Assembly: GCA_014529385.2 (NCBI GenBank)
Contig: CM043951.1
Location: 112,222,969-112,286,968 of the forward strand
Length of the DNA: 64,000 nucleotides
Direction: 5' to 3'
Source: Adiantum capillus-veneris
Taxonomy: Eukaryota > Streptophyta > Polypodiopsida > Polypodiales > Pteridaceae
The stretch's first letter is position 1, and every line of letters starts with the position of its first letter. Both the position numbers and the translations under genes were made by a program. A model generated the notes under the pieces. That model made no database searches and was not told the origin of the DNA. It was given only the letters and a program-made list of their open reading frames with translations. Shown here piece after piece: positions 9,799-22,199 of the stretch.

Positions 9799-10049
9799 TC
9801 GGGCGTCGCTATAACCGTCGCTATTTATGGCTCTGTAGCGTCGCTATGAGTGTCGCTATAGACTTCTGTGTAAACGTCGCTATAACCGTCGCTATATAGC
9901 GACGCATATGGCGACGCCTATAGCGACGGTTATAGCGACGCTCTCGTAACGACGCTATTAGCGATGGTTTTAGCGACGCCGGGGGTTATAAAAACCCAGT
10001 GTATTTCCGTCGCTAACAGTGTCACAAGAGCACACAACCTCTTATAGTG
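9799..10049. repeat. CACTA subterminal repeats and right terminus
   Basis: Roughly a dozen copies of GTCGCTAT or its complement ATAGCGAC in both orientations, including the perfect palindrome CGTCGCTATATAGCGACG at 9887-9904. Such clustered motifs at element ends are the transposase-binding sites of CACTA elements. About 30 bp further right the sequence CTCTTATAGTG ends at 10049; its complement starts CACTATAAGAG, the expected terminus form. A competing inner terminus CAGTG at 10017-10021 is possible. Confidence 0.8.
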
Positions 10050-11025
10050 AATATATGCATGTTTTCTTAGTTCCCTATTGTCCTTTAGGTTCATAAGGAG
10101 CCATGGAGCATGTCAAAAGAATAATACATCTCTTACCAAGGGAAATCTTGGGGACAAAGATGAAGTACTAAATACAACAAACATGAAAAAACTGGGTTCA
10201 ACATTATGAGTTGTAGAATCCCATAGAAACTATTCAATATCTAGCCAAATTTGATCCTTATGACTAGATATGGTTACTACGTACAAAATGCATGTAGTTG
10301 TCACAAGAAACTAACAATGTTGAAAAAGCTATACTTGATATACTAGAATGTTTTGTTTTCGTCTATAATTGAAAAAATCAACCATCGTTGTCTACTATGC
10401 AAAATAGGGTATTAGGTGCCCCAAAACTCAAGGAATATTAGCTTTATGTTACAATATGCGACATAGAAAATCAAAACTGCATTTGGATATCATGAAAGCC
10501 ACCAAAAAAATCATAGAAGAGCTAAAATTGGCTAAAAAGCAGGCTTTGACAATTTTTGTAATTTGGTCATAACTTACAACTTTAACATTTATTTCTCCCT
10601 AGAAGCATCAGGACATGTTGAGGACTACTAAAGATAGTTCTCTAGCATTACAGACCTCACAAACATGAATTCTAGAGTGGTATAGTTGCAAAAAGTTGAA
10701 AAAAGCCAAAAACAGGACCCGTTTTTTCACACAGTTTAGGTTGTGAAATGTTGTGCAAAGACAAGGTTAAAGATGGAATTGATATTCCAAAAAAATGTCG
10801 AGTTTTTTTCAGCTCATGAGACAACTTTCGAGACAGATAGCACCTCAAAATCCATTTTGAAACTCTTGACATAATTCAAGGAAAATGGTCACTTAACAAG
10901 ACATAAAAGTGTCCCATTACCAACCTAGTGTTAACTATATGTAATTTTTCAAATGAAGCTAAGTGTTTTTTAATTATTTATTTTTTACGACACATGACTA
11001 AATAAACAACCTTTCGCATGTGCAG
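10050..11025. other. About 1 kb without a recognisable gene
   Basis: AT-rich DNA between the right terminus of CACTA 1 and the first exon-like segment of copy 2. It ends in a good splice acceptor (CGCATGTGCAG, 11015-11025), so part may be an intron of copy 2. No repeats or domains stand out. Confidence 0.5.
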
Positions 11026-14000
11026 GACATCGACTGGGATGATCGTGGTCTTCCTGGAGGCCCAAAGCGAGATCGTTGGCTCAAGGAAAATGTTGTCCTT
11101 GCGCCAAGTGCAAAAGGGAAATTCCTTGCTTGAGGCGCATTGCTTTGGAGCACGTGGAGAATGAAGGGCTTTAGCAGGGCCTCGAAAAAGCGCTCAGAGA
11201 GATGATAGCAGGACTCACCTGTCGCTTGAGGAGGTGCCCCATTGGTCTGAGTTTGGTGGTGGTGCATCGGCACCTAAGGCCGAACAGTAGAGGCAAGAGC
11301 GACTGGGCGATTTGGGTGCACCGCATGGTGATCCTGCCATTGGCTCTACGTCGACAGCTCCTAAGGCGTCTTCTTCACACTTTGAGGTAGAGGATGAATA
11401 CATGTTCGACATGTGTGAAGAGTTACTAGCTCATGAGCATGACGTGTGCGAAGAAGATTGCCAGCCCTGCACTAAACCGACTGCCAAAATGGAGGATAGA
11501 TTGATGAGGAGTGCCCGAACACCTCTTTACGATGGTTCACGGTACTCGATTCCCCGAGCATCGTTGGAAGTACTCAACTTGCAAGCAAAGTTCGATTGGA
11601 GTAATGCAGGTGTCGATGCACTACTTGTGTAAGTATGGAATGTGGCTTTTATATACTCTCTCCCTCTCTCTTTATGGTGTCTTCTTCTAGGAATTATACT
11701 AATACGCATGTTTGTTGTAGTTTGATGGGCAAAATGTTGCAAGCTAGTCACCACATGCCTCTAGATTGTCGATGAGCTAAATCGTATGTCACTGCACTTG
11801 GAATGGAGTATGAGCACATCCATGCGTGCGTCAGCGATTGCATGCTATACCACAATGAGCATGCACATGCTACCTCATGTCCCATTTGAGGGGAGGTACG
11901 ATACAAGGCAGGTGTGAGCTGGGCACACCTACCCCGCAAGCTATTAAGAAACTTTCCATTAATTCCTCGCATCTAACACATGTTTAAAAGCAGGTCATCG
12001 TGGAGTTTCTCATATGGCACGCAAACCATCGCTGAAATGATGGAATGATGTGTGTCCCTGCCGATTCACCTGCATGGAGGCACATCAAAACTCAATGGCC
12101 AGAGTTTGGGTTGGAGCCTCGACACTTGAGGCTTGGGTTAGCAAGTGATGGTGTCAACCCCTTCGGCACTAAGTCTACTTCATGGAGCACTTGGCCTGTG
12201 GTGATCATCAACTACAATATTCCACCATGGGAGACAACCAAGAAGGGAAATATACTTCTTTCCTTGCTTGTGCCAGGGAAGTACAAAGTGTCAAATATTG
12301 ACATTTACCTCGAGCCCCTCATCAAGGAGTTGGAGGAGTTATGGAGAGGCATTCTTGTTGTCGATATCCCACTTGCAAAGGGGGGGAGAAAGGCTCAAGT
12401 GAGCGGAATCCTTATGTGGACTATGCACAACTATCCTGGGCTAAGAGAGATTTCTGGTAACCCCCTGTCCTCTATATTCTCTCTTTCCCTCATTCTCTCT
12501 CTCCCTTTAGCTTCCTTTATCTCACTTTAGTTTACTCATCTCTCTAACCATATGATATGTATGCAGGGTTGTCCACATCGGGCCACAATCATGTCCTACT
12601 TGCGGGCCATCGTTGGTGATGGAGAGGCAAGATTCCTTGCGCAAGGTAATCTATCCAAACAACCATCGTTTCTTACCCCAATTAAGGGCATATCAAGCAC
12701 AAGGCTCCAACAAATGGGAAGGATCCTCTAAAGCTCACAATGGCAGATTGGGCAACCATTTGGGAGGAACACCACAACAACAATCTGGCTCCATGTCCTC
12801 CACCAAAAGGTATGTTAAGGGATTCCATATTTTTAAGGCTTCCATATAGGAAGTACTTAAAAATACAACACCTCTTTGATCCCATGCACATATTCAAGAA
12901 TGTAGCCCAAACAATATGGGACCACATTATTGGCAAGAAGGACTCTTTGGGTGCGAGGGAGGATTTGAGGCTTTTAAAACATCTCCCCGCCTCTGCCAGT
13001 CCATGGCGTGCCCCAAATGGAAAGATTGTGCTTCCTAAAGCACCATGGATGCTAGCAAAAGAAGAATTAGACAAGGTGAAGGGTACCATTGCCTCTGTTT
13101 GCACACCAATATGATACATGAGGTCGCTAAAGGGAGCTTTCACAAAAGTGAAGAAGGGTGGAAGCGTTTAATTGTATGGGTTAAAGTTCCACGATTGGCA
13201 CAAGATGCTTCAGGTAATCTTCATACTCCCTATTCTATCTATAGTTTGTGTGTATGACTATCACTCACATTTCCTTTTCCTGATTTACATTGTAGTTCAT
13301 TCTGCCGGTGAGTATGTGTATATGTTGGGACAAGAAAGTCAGGGACGCTATTTTCAAACTAGGAGAGCTAGTAAGGTACACGACAAGACTCCACTCGACT
13401 ACACCTTTTTTATGTACACAATAATATCAACTAGCACTTAGTGTATGTTTGTGAGCTCCAAGTAAATCAAAATAGTTGCTATCCCTGCTGCTCAAACACT
13501 TGCAACGGAAACTGTGTGTGCCATTGAAGATGCATTTCCTCGATCGGACCTTCTTAGTCAAATTCACCTCTTGGTTCACGTGGTGGAGGAGATAGCTATA
13601 TGTGGAGTAGTGCCGGCACGATGGATGTTCTTCTTAGAGAGGTTTTTAAAGACTCTCAAAGATTTTGTGCAGCTACGTTCTCAACCAGAGGCATGTATGG
13701 CCGAAGGGTGGATTGTTCAAGAGGCATTTGTTTACATATAAAAGTATTTGGCACAAGTTGATCCTTCAATGCCTGGCATGTGGTCAGACGAGTAAGATTC
13801 AAGGATGACTTCACAGTTGACAAGTGGAAAGGGAAAACTACTTAAAATGGATATGAATCTATCCCGAGTGGTCGATAACTTTTGCGTTCTCAATGCAAAG
13901 ATTGTGACCAAGTGGGTGGACTTGTGGACAGTGGCAAAGTCCATGCGTTTACAAGAGAGGGAAGCATGGAAACAAGCACATGGAGGAAGGAGGGAACCAC

Positions 14001-15000
14001 CAATACTTAGACACCATGCATGTTTCCCAGATCTCATTAGTGCAAAGTGGATTCATGAGAGAATGAAGGAGGCAAAAGCGCGTGGAGAAGACATCACCAA
14101 CAAAGAATGGGAGTATGCAGGAGGCTATGTACCAAAGGTAGAGTACTCATATACCTAAACCATATTGTCTCGCTATTTGTTGAAACTATCTTTAATATGT
14201 ATTTGATAAATTAATATATTTTCCTAATTTGTAGTGCCTTTGCTTTAACTCTATGTGGTCAAAGGGTCGTCACTTTTGTACGCGCCACATTGATGAGTGT
14301 AAAACCACCATGGATTGTGCCATCATGGGGAACTTTGACACAGATGGTGATGAAGCCAAGTACTGCAGAACTATTGAAAGGATACTAAAGGTTAATTTTA
14401 GAACCTTTCATAGCTTTGTCTTTTAGTGCAAGTGGTTTGCAAATGTGTCTAGACGACATGAGAATGGCCTCTACATGGTGAACTCTAGTGTGCATCACAC
14501 AGGGAGGTATGACAATTTAGTTTTACCGCGCAATTGTGAGCAGGTGATTGACATGTACCTTTTTTATTTTTATTTACTTGTTGTAGAGTTAGTTATACCA
14601 ATGTTACTCACTTTCAGCTTCTATTTTATAGGTCATCTATATCCCAAGAATCCACCAACCAAAACTTTGGTTCATAATTCCCGTAACACCTTGGGCGAGA
14701 ACCATTTTTTCCACTAATGAAGTGGAGACTATCTTCGACCCTCTTCCACCTCTGACTTTGGATGAGGTGGAAACAAAGGAGAGGGAGGTCGATGAATCAA
14801 GTCCAGTGGCAACAAGTCTTAGCGAGGATGATTGTCATGATGATGAAGATGATGAGATGGAGGATGACAAACTCGAAGATGATGAAGCTGGCAATGCATC
14901 CACAAACAAAAATTCCACTTCTCTCTTTATTGATTTAGGAGCCATGGGCTTAGAATTGGATGATGCTTCATGTAAAGATCTTTTGGAAGATGATTCATGA
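11026..15000 (+). pseudogene. TNP2-like CACTA transposase, copy 2 (longer, decayed)
   Basis: More of the protein remains than in copy 1. Segments: 11026-11130 (unrecognised), 11312-11628 (PLYDGS block), 11721-about 12000 (HACVSDCMLYH, PRKLLRNFPLIPR), 12001-12456 (PADSPAW, LGLASDGVNPFG, STWPVVIINYNIPPW, IYLEPLIKELEELW, LMWTMHNYPG), 12567-13213 (CPTCGPS, LFDPMHIFKN, FHDWHKMLQ), 13296-about 13400, 13480-14137 (DUF4218: HLLVHVVEE, RWMFFLERF, AEGW), 14235-14543 and 14632-15000 (DUF4216-like, then an acidic Asp/Glu tail). Introns fall at the same places as in copy 1 (after SG, after LQ, after the PK/TK block, after CEQ). Stops or shifts occur near 11771, 11889, 12590, 13111, 13739, 13792 and 14426. 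It is clearly the same clade but diverged. Confidence 0.88.
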
Positions 15001-15132
15001 ACATTTTGCAGTTATGAAGTTTTTTGATCGTGTAATCCATTCACCTCTCTCTCCCTCCTCTTCCTCTCTTTAGATTTGAGAATATGCTCAATTATGTTAA
15101 TCAATTAACAATGATATTTTTTACTTGTAAAC

Positions 15133-15273
15133 TGTTGAGATGTAGAGAGAGAGAGAGAGACGAGACAAGAGACACACCATGTATACTCCCAAAGACTGAT
15201 TCATACTGAGGACAAGATACAAATATATAGGTAAGACCAAGTTGAGTAGAGTGATCCATATAAAGCTCCAACA
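15133..15273 (-). repeat. Copia A 3' LTR
   Basis: 141 bp, TGTTGAGATG...GCTCCAACA on the plus strand. A polypurine tract (GAGTGGGGG on the minus strand) abuts it at 15274-15282. Confidence 0.95.
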
Positions 15274-15516
15274 CCCCCACTCAAACAAAGGTCTCTAGCT
15301 TTGGATGAGAAAACCCTTGGGGAGTTCAAGGGAAAAATCCAAGCCCCTATACAATGTGAAAATATGAACCACTGATAATGAAAGTGCATTGTGCATCTAT
15401 GTACAAATATTCAAGTGACTTAGATATCACAAGGTGCAAATGTGGAGTGTGCATAGTGCATGGTACCTAAAAGATTACAATGTCATATGTACAAATCTAT
15501 TACAATAGCAAAGAAG

Positions 15517-16425
15517 CTAATCTAGAAAGAGTGAGGCCGAAGCAACTCCAAGCTCCGAGCGCAAGAGGATGAAACGTGACTGTTTAAGGCCTTTGGTCAG
15601 AATGTCTGCAATCATTTGATCAATTGGACAGTGTTCAACCATAATGGTTCCTTTGCGTACTTCATACCTGACATAATGATAATGGACAGCAATGTGCTTT
15701 GACTTATTATGTTGAACATAGTCTTTTGCAAGACTAATAGCACTTTGGTTGTCACAGCACGGGTGTGCTAGAAAGAGGAGACTGACCAATATCAACCAGC
15801 ATTTGTCGAAGCCAATCAACTCACGAGCTGCAAGTGATGCTGCAACATATTCTGACTCAGTCGTAGAAACTGCAACACAACGTTGTTTCTTGTTGGTCCA
15901 AGAAACAAGACAACCATTTATAAAGAAGCAGTTTCCACTAGTAGATTGCATAGATAAATGTGAGCTTGCCCAGTCTGCATCAGTGTAATCCAAAAGAGAA
16001 AGACATTGTATAGAATCCGATGTGAGTTGTCGCTAGTAGACCAAACCAAAATCTGTAGTGCCTTTCAAGTATCTCGACACATGCTTTGCTGCAGACCAAT
16101 GATTAAGAGAAGGACGTGCAAGATGTTCTCCAAGATAATTAGCAACAAACAGAATATCAGGATGAGTGTTCATGCCAACAAACTGCAGAAATCCAATCGA
16201 GTTAGCATAAGGCTGATTTGTGACAAGTTGACCACCATTGTCAGAAGTGTTCTTCGTAGAGCTCGCAAGACAAAGTGTGTTGGCTGAATGTGCAGATTCC
16301 ACACCAAACTTTTCAATAGTATCTGCAATAAACTTTGACTGTCGAAGGAAGAAAATACCTTTGGTACGATTTTGTTGGATTTGAATGCCAAGACATGAGT
16401 GAATCTCTCCAAGATCCAAATGCAA
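15517..16425 (-). pseudogene. Copia A: C-terminal RT and RNase H remnant
   Basis: 16033-16425 carries the RT C-terminal part (GEIHSCLGIQI, RQSKFIADTIEKFG, QPYANSIGFLQFVG). 15517-15993 carries RNase H (YTDADWASS, STTESEYVA, CDNQSAISLAKDY, ADILTKGL). A stop separates the two segments where other copies read through. The catalytic YVDD of RT is missing because it lies in the deleted part. The RNase H acidic residues are present. Confidence 0.92.
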
Positions 16426-16482
16426 AAGACAATAACTCTTTCACTTTGCTAAAGAAATCCTAAATCATTGGAAACAAGGATG

Positions 16483-16958
16483 GTTAATAATAGATTTGAA
16501 ACACTCAATATGTCCCGTCATGGCAGTACCAACTTCATAGTATAGTTTGTTAAGAAAACCCCTCAAATAAAGTATTTTTGTAACAGATTTCTTCTGAAAG
16601 TTTGCAATAAGGTAGTTCCATGCGTCTTGGGAAGTAGGCAGTTCATACATATCAAGCAAAAGAGAATCACTAAGAGCAGAAAGAATATACCGATGAGCTA
16701 CTTTATCACGTCGTTGCCAATCCATATACAGAACATTCCAATCTTCAAATATAGGTCCTTCAGTGATAAGCACGTATCATGTTCCGTATCAATAGGCTGA
16801 GGCGGACAAACACGATTTTCAAGGACAACATCAGAGAGTTCATCGCCATTAAGAATTAACAACATCTTTGCTTTCCACCCTGGAAATCCTTGGCCTTGGA
16901 AAGGAGGAATGGAACGCTGGCCAGAAGGAAAGCCGTTGACGAGAATAGTCATAGCCAT
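16483..16958 (-). pseudogene. Copia A: gag N-terminal remnant
   Basis: Starts at the shared family start (MAM, 16956-16958) and reads FPSGQRSIPPFQGQGFPGWK, then needs a frameshift near 16770 to continue through DWQRRDKVAHRYILSAL and ELPTSQDAWNYL (UBN2/Retrotran_gag type). It ends abruptly at the deletion junction at about 16483, where RT sequence begins out of context. Confidence 0.9.
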
Positions 16959-17752
16959 GTCTGGTTGCGAGAAGACGTATAAGATAAGATCGCAGAATCT
17001 GTACACCATATATGGTGAAGGCTGCAATTGAGAATGCAAGAAATATGAGGACTCTGTTCTATCAACGATAATGCAAGAAGGATGCTCAATACTCGTCCAA
17101 AGATGTGAGGGACGTCATTCAAAAAAGCAGGGAAAAGGTGACGTCAATAATAAAAGAGTCTTCAAAATAGAGTGACATGAGACAAGTTCCTCAAATTAGA
17201 GTGACCTGAGACGCAAGATTGACGGCCACAATATGGATAAAGCTAAGTTTGATCGAAAAAGTTAACGCCAAAATTAGAAAAACGATCGTGGATGCTTCAC
17301 GAAGACGCACGACGAAGAAAGCTGCATCAAGCTCAATTTGCAGTAAAAACAACATAACTTTCTGTTGCGAACTCCGATTGACGAAAATCTACAACTCAAA
17401 TCGAAGAGCTTGAGGAGACGAACAAGTTTTGTAAGAATAGTTCCATTGTGCTACACTCCACTGCGCTTTTCCCGTTTCTCCAAATTTTGAGCAGAAGACC
17501 CCAAAAAATTGAGACAAAGTTGAGGGTGTCAAAAAACAAATCAACAAGAAAACATAATCAATGATTTATTATATCGATTAGCAATAAACACCACAGAAAA
17601 CACTAATCATATTCTTTTTAACACAAAATAACCACAATTAACAAGAATCAATCCTCAAAAAATAAAATTTGTAGCAATTTTGAATTTTACATGCGAATCG
17701 CATACACATACTGTTTCGTCACACTGAATTGAATGGGCACATGATCGTTACC

Positions 17753-17764
17753 ACTCTGATACCA
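17753..17764 (-). other. Copia A primer binding site
   Basis: The complement reads TGGTATCAGAGT, directly after the 5' LTR: 11 of 12 bases match the plant initiator-Met tRNA PBS TGGTATCAGAGC. Confidence 0.9.
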
Positions 17765-17907
17765 TGTTGAGATGTAGAGAGAGAGAGAGAGAGACGAGAC
17801 AAGAGACACACCATGTACGCTCCCAAAGACTGATTCATATTGAGGACAAGATACAAATATATAGGTGAGACCAAGTTGAGTAGAGTGAGCCATATATAGC
17901 TCCAACA
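17765..17907 (-). repeat. Copia A 5' LTR
   Basis: 143 bp, near-identical to the 3' LTR, with TG...CA ends and the TAAAC duplication on its right. Confidence 0.95.
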
Positions 17908-18480
17908 TAAACAAGAGTAATCTTAGGCTGGGTTCAGACGAGGTTGGAGGAAGAAAGGCTATCTGCATGTCTACCACCGCCTCGTCTAAATGGTGTTGGA
18001 GGAAGAAGAGCAAAAAACAAAGAGAGGTGGAGAGAGGCCAGCAGCTCTTCCGCGGGAGGGGGGTGCTTCTCCCCCCTCTTTCTCTTTCTCTCTCTCTCTT
18101 TCTTTCTCTTCATTTTTATATTTGAAAATTATATACAATACTCTTTAATTTTTATTGAGAGGAGGGAAACACCAAAATTTGAAGAGGGGGGGAGGCGGAG
18201 TTAATCCAAAATTTGAAAGTTTAGGCGCTACATTTGGGCAGCGGATATATTGATGGTAATGGACGCGGTAATAACAACGGTAATAATAGAGGTAATAACA
18301 GCGTATACAGTCACGGTAATACTTTAAACACACAAAAAAAAACCCCTTCCCTCCTCTCTCTTGTTTCTCTCATTGAATTTACACCTTCTCTCTACAAAAC
18401 GTGGTAAAACAGTGCGGTAAACACTTGGAGATTTTCATAGTTCTTGATTGTTAATAATAGACTCCGTCAAAGTTAGGGGT
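17908..18480. other. Non-coding: CT-rich run and GGTAA motif cluster
   Basis: Contains a CT-rich tract (18068-18112) and, at 18255-18330 and 18397-18422, repeated GGTAAT/GGTAAA motifs about 12-20 bp apart. The cluster looks like a transposon subterminal region and could be the far end of CACTA copy 2, since Copia A splits this locus. No gene is seen. Confidence 0.35.
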
Positions 18481-18777
18481 CGATGAGATGCAAACTACAA
18501 CCACACATCTACCTGCAATTATTCACCAGAATTCCCAAGCACACCGTGGGATGTTGGACACACGAGCCCCTTTAATATTGCTAGAGTCACACAGACTGCA
18601 AGCCAATGGAGTGACTCCATCTGAGCGAATGGAGTTACCATTCTTCAATTCTGGTGAATGTAGCAAAAACAACACCTCAAAGCCTAGCACCTCAACATTC
18701 AATATCCACTCACTTCCTGACAAGTCAGCAACAATAATATTTTACATTGGCCCATCTATCCCTAAAATTTGACGATC

Positions 18778-18804
18778 GGGAATGGTCCAACAGGGACCAT
18801 TCCC
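18778..18804. repeat. Perfect 11-bp stem hairpin
   Basis: GGGAATGGTCC, a 5-nt loop AACAG, then GGACCATTCCC. The nearby ATGGTC repeats (about 18835-18870) suggest a small inverted-repeat element, but its ends are not clear. Confidence 0.7.
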
Positions 18805-19099
18805 TTGTGATGACTAATCCTGTCGGTTGCCATTATGGTCACATTGATTACAGAGAATGGTCACTGTTTCCCTACACCTCATAAATTGTGTGTTCATTAA
18901 ATATTTTACAAGTTTCACTGAGTATATTAAGAGATAAGCTACCAACCCTCTCATGGCATGTTGAAGTTTTGCTCATGTATGCAAGGGTGCATCAAGAAAG
19001 TAGGCCACATGAAAGGAACACAGGATAAAAGGGAGGTGGGTAGAGCAAAACATGTAATTCATACAATGATTGCTATGGCAAACAAAAAGACACTAAGTC

Positions 19100-20060
19100 A
19101 AAAGCACTTGGAGACGTGAGCCCTTGCTAGACAAGTCTTGAAAGTGTAGGAGACCATAAATTCACAAATTGCTTGGCTCCTATGTAGACAACATGCTCTT
19201 AAAGATACTTAAGATGCTTTAAGAGGAAACTTTAAGAAACTCAAGAGGGATAGGGCAAAAGAAACCCTCAATATTATTGACACATAGGATGAGACTTCCA
19301 TTACTCAGGGGTTGGAGATATTAGAGAAATCTAGAAAGCACTACTCATTTTCTAGAGAAAGCTAAAGCACTAGATGCTACTAGATAGCATGCCATTGACC
19401 AAGTACTAATGATAAAAATCCCGGAATATGAAGCCTAGCATAACATTTCATATCACAATTTTGGGAGGATCTGGAAAACATCATCTAGGCATTGGTTAAT
19501 GCCACATTGATATCCAAATGCATGGATCTCTCTTTGAAATAAGAAATCATTAAACTCATTCCTAAAATGAAATTCCCCATGACAATGAGGGATTAGAGGG
19601 CACTTATTAGGATAGGGATTGCTTATGGGATTTTAGTTAAATTTTTGGCCCCGTCAGAATCATGCCATGACATCAAAGCACATTTATAGTTCCTAGAATG
19701 GTTTCCTTGATGCTAGATCCATCTTTGAAAACATAATAACAATTCACTCAGGAATTGAGCCTGCTATTAGAACCAAGCAAGATATTTTCCTACTATGGAT
19801 ATTGACTTCTCGAAGGCTTTTGACAACATGTAGTGGATTTTATATCCTAGATCTTGACAAAAATGGGCTTTTGGCCTAGGATGAGTAGATGTATCTTCTT
19901 GATAGGAGAGAGTTCAAAGTCTAGACTTCTCAATAATAGGGCACCCCTATCTCACTAATCTTCTTGCTAGGATGACATTGGGAAGATCCATGAGACATGA
20001 GGGTGCCCTATAAGCCCCCTCAAGTATGATATGGCATCGCATCCTTTCTTTTTGTATTGA
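19100..20060 (+). pseudogene. Ancient LINE reverse transcriptase relic
   Basis: Frame-interrupted blocks in LINE RT order: EIIKLIPKMKFP (family IxLIPK), a RIGIAYGILVKFLA block, and MDIDFSKAFDNM (family DFxKAFDxVxW) near 19800, followed by a shattered equivalent of the RGVRQGCPLSP region near 19990-20040. Many stops in every frame show it is old. It is not the same copy as the LINE at the window start. Confidence 0.7.
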
Positions 20061-22199
20061 GATAAATTAACTAATGAGTAGGTCCTACAAGGATTGAAAA
20101 TTCCTAATAAAACAATAATGGGCGAGGGATCTGTACATGGCACATTTATGTTTCTTTAAAAAAAATAAATTAATGTAATATGTGCTACTACATTTCTCAA
20201 CTTGCTCTCTGTTGCCTCACGTCTTCAAGTGAATCATAGTAGATCGTCGTTCATAGATGTGCCTACTATAGATTTTCATAACTTAATTTGGATAGGGAGG
20301 ACAGTGCCTTTGGAATTGTTTTCAGACATTTGGGGTACCCCATTGGTGTGCATGTCACAAAACACCCGTAGACTTGGGCGACGAATATTGTTTACCATAA
20401 AATCTCATATTAGCACTCTGAGGATCAGAATCAAACAAGTTATAATAATTTGCTTTTTTTTCTTCCTAAGAGAGAAGGAGAATACCAATGGTAGAAACCC
20501 GAGGTGGGTGCTCAATAACAAGGCCCTCGGCTGACACTTGCATGAATTGCATAAGAAAATCAGACATTCTACTCATATTTACATTCAACTATGCAGATTT
20601 TGACTTTAAAACACGCATGCATGTTTGACGTATTAGTTTGATTTCTTGCATATTAAGCAAGTCTATATTGCTTTCCTGACCACTTTCCATGCAAACACCC
20701 TCCGTAAGAGTAGTCACTTTTGGGTCACTAGCAAGCTAAAGGGTGCAGGGTTTTCAAAATCAAAAGCATGATCCATGTCTATGTTTCAATCCATGGTGCA
20801 ATAGTGTTGTGTGAGCAAGAAAGAAAAGGAACATCTTCTCCCAAAACCGCATGGCAATAAAAAGAGAAAGAGCAGAAGAGCAATGCCACAAGCGATGACA
20901 ATTGGCCGTTCCAAATCAAAGATCAATATTTAAAATAGTTTTCCAAAATCAATTATGATGTCAATTACAACTACAAAAGTCCTCCAAATAGCCAGCCTTG
21001 CCGGATAAGAAGGAGAAATCAACAAATAGTACGTTTGAAATAGCTTCAATTTTTGTAAAATCCCTTCACTCAACATGTTTCAAATCTTTAAATAATATTC
21101 CAAGTAAAATTTTCAAAGAATTTGCAAAATTTTCAAGTATTTCTATAGATGGATTTTCTTAATATCGATTGATACTTTGGAAATGATGAAACGATGCCGA
21201 AGACGCTCTTTCAAATAGCTATGACATCACTCCCTTATTTACGATAAGGTTTTGAAGCTAATGAGGTTTGTGAGCGTGATAGCAAAAAAGGTGAATCCTA
21301 TCTGGCACTAACATAATGTCCATACATAGGGAAGTGACTAGGATGGTGCACAAAGACTCTTTGAGGTTGTAAATGTCAAGAAGTGAACCTTAACAAGCAA
21401 GCACACCAACTCAACATGAAAAAACCACAATGATCATGAAAACTTGCATATGTCCTTTCTCACCATTCTAGGTCATCACGCCATGTCGGCACCCGAAGGA
21501 CTTGAAATGCAACAAAACTTTATGAGGAGGTCTAAAACACCTAGGTCCACTATTCTACCAAGTCTGGTTGTAATCCGACAAGGTACCAAAATCACGATCC
21601 ATCATGAAAAAGGTCCTAAAACCTACAACAAATCAGTCTAAAAAGGTCTCCTATGGTCAAAGTGTCTAAAAATAGTGATTTAAGAAGTCAAAACTTGAAG
21701 ATTAGGCTCACTAATGCCTAAGAACCTTATCAAAATTAAAATTGACAATGCTGACACTTTAATGAAAGAGCATAGAGAGAGGAACACAATGCAAGTTTTG
21801 AAATTGAGAACGGATACCCATTCATTAGAAACATTGATTACAAGTTGGAGCAGCTTTGCAGTCTGAGCGTACATTTTTAGAGCTCCTCCTTCTCCAAAAG
21901 ATAAGCCTCCTTTCACATTAAAACTATTTACCTTTACACCTAGGGCTTTCTAAATAGCCAGTGGCTGGCTCACATGGACCTTTACTATTATCATGACAAA
22001 ATTACAACTCAGGGAATTGACTTGCTACTGTGGAATCAGGATTTACATAGAGTATCACTACACTAGCTTGGAAAAATTATAGAGTACAAATGTAGTGTCT
22101 GGCTACTTGTTCGGCTAGGTGAGTGTCCGTTCCGTCAGTTCGCTAACAACTCTAAACTAGTCTAACACTAGAAGGTAAAGCCTATAAAGGGTGGGTGTT
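20061..22199. other. About 2.1 kb without a supported gene
   Basis: AT-rich with scattered short frames. A 110-residue frame at 20202-20534 has PLELFSDIWG, faintly like the start of a Copia integrase core, but no further motif follows. I see no LTR, intron structure or RNA gene here. Confidence 0.4.

Larger units (their letters stand above)
3598..10049 (+). mobile_element. CACTA (En/Spm-like) DNA transposon 1, left end missing
   Basis: A TNP2-like transposase (3598-6071), a low-complexity exon (6344-6910), a TnpA/Transposase_24-like gene (8608-9422), a block of direct and inverted subterminal repeats (9799-10016) and a CACTA-type terminus on the right (TATAGTG, ending at 10049). This is the gene order and end architecture of plant CACTA elements. 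I find no matching CACTATAAGAG terminus on the left, and the transposase lacks its N-terminal exons, so the left end is lost or replaced. A foldback insertion occupies roughly 6975-8535. Confidence 0.75.
15133..17907 (-). mobile_element. Copia element A (internally deleted)
   Basis: Two LTRs of about 141-143 bp with TG...CA ends flank an internal region of about 2.5 kb and are bordered by the perfect 5-bp target duplication TAAAC (15128-15132 and 17908-17912). Internally, reading leftward: tRNA-iMet PBS, leader, N-terminal half of gag, then directly the C-terminal RT and RNase H; protease, integrase and most of RT are missing. It must have moved with proteins supplied by another copy. Confidence 0.95.

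Noticed and set aside
10017-10021. CAGTG as the right end of CACTA 1
   Set aside because: CACTGTTAGCG is possible, but the outer CACTATAAGAG at 10049 fits the plant CACTA terminus better; kept only as an alternative.
20202-20534. Copia integrase fragment (PLELFSDIWG)
   Set aside because: Only one weak motif; no following D/E blocks or neighbouring Copia sequence.
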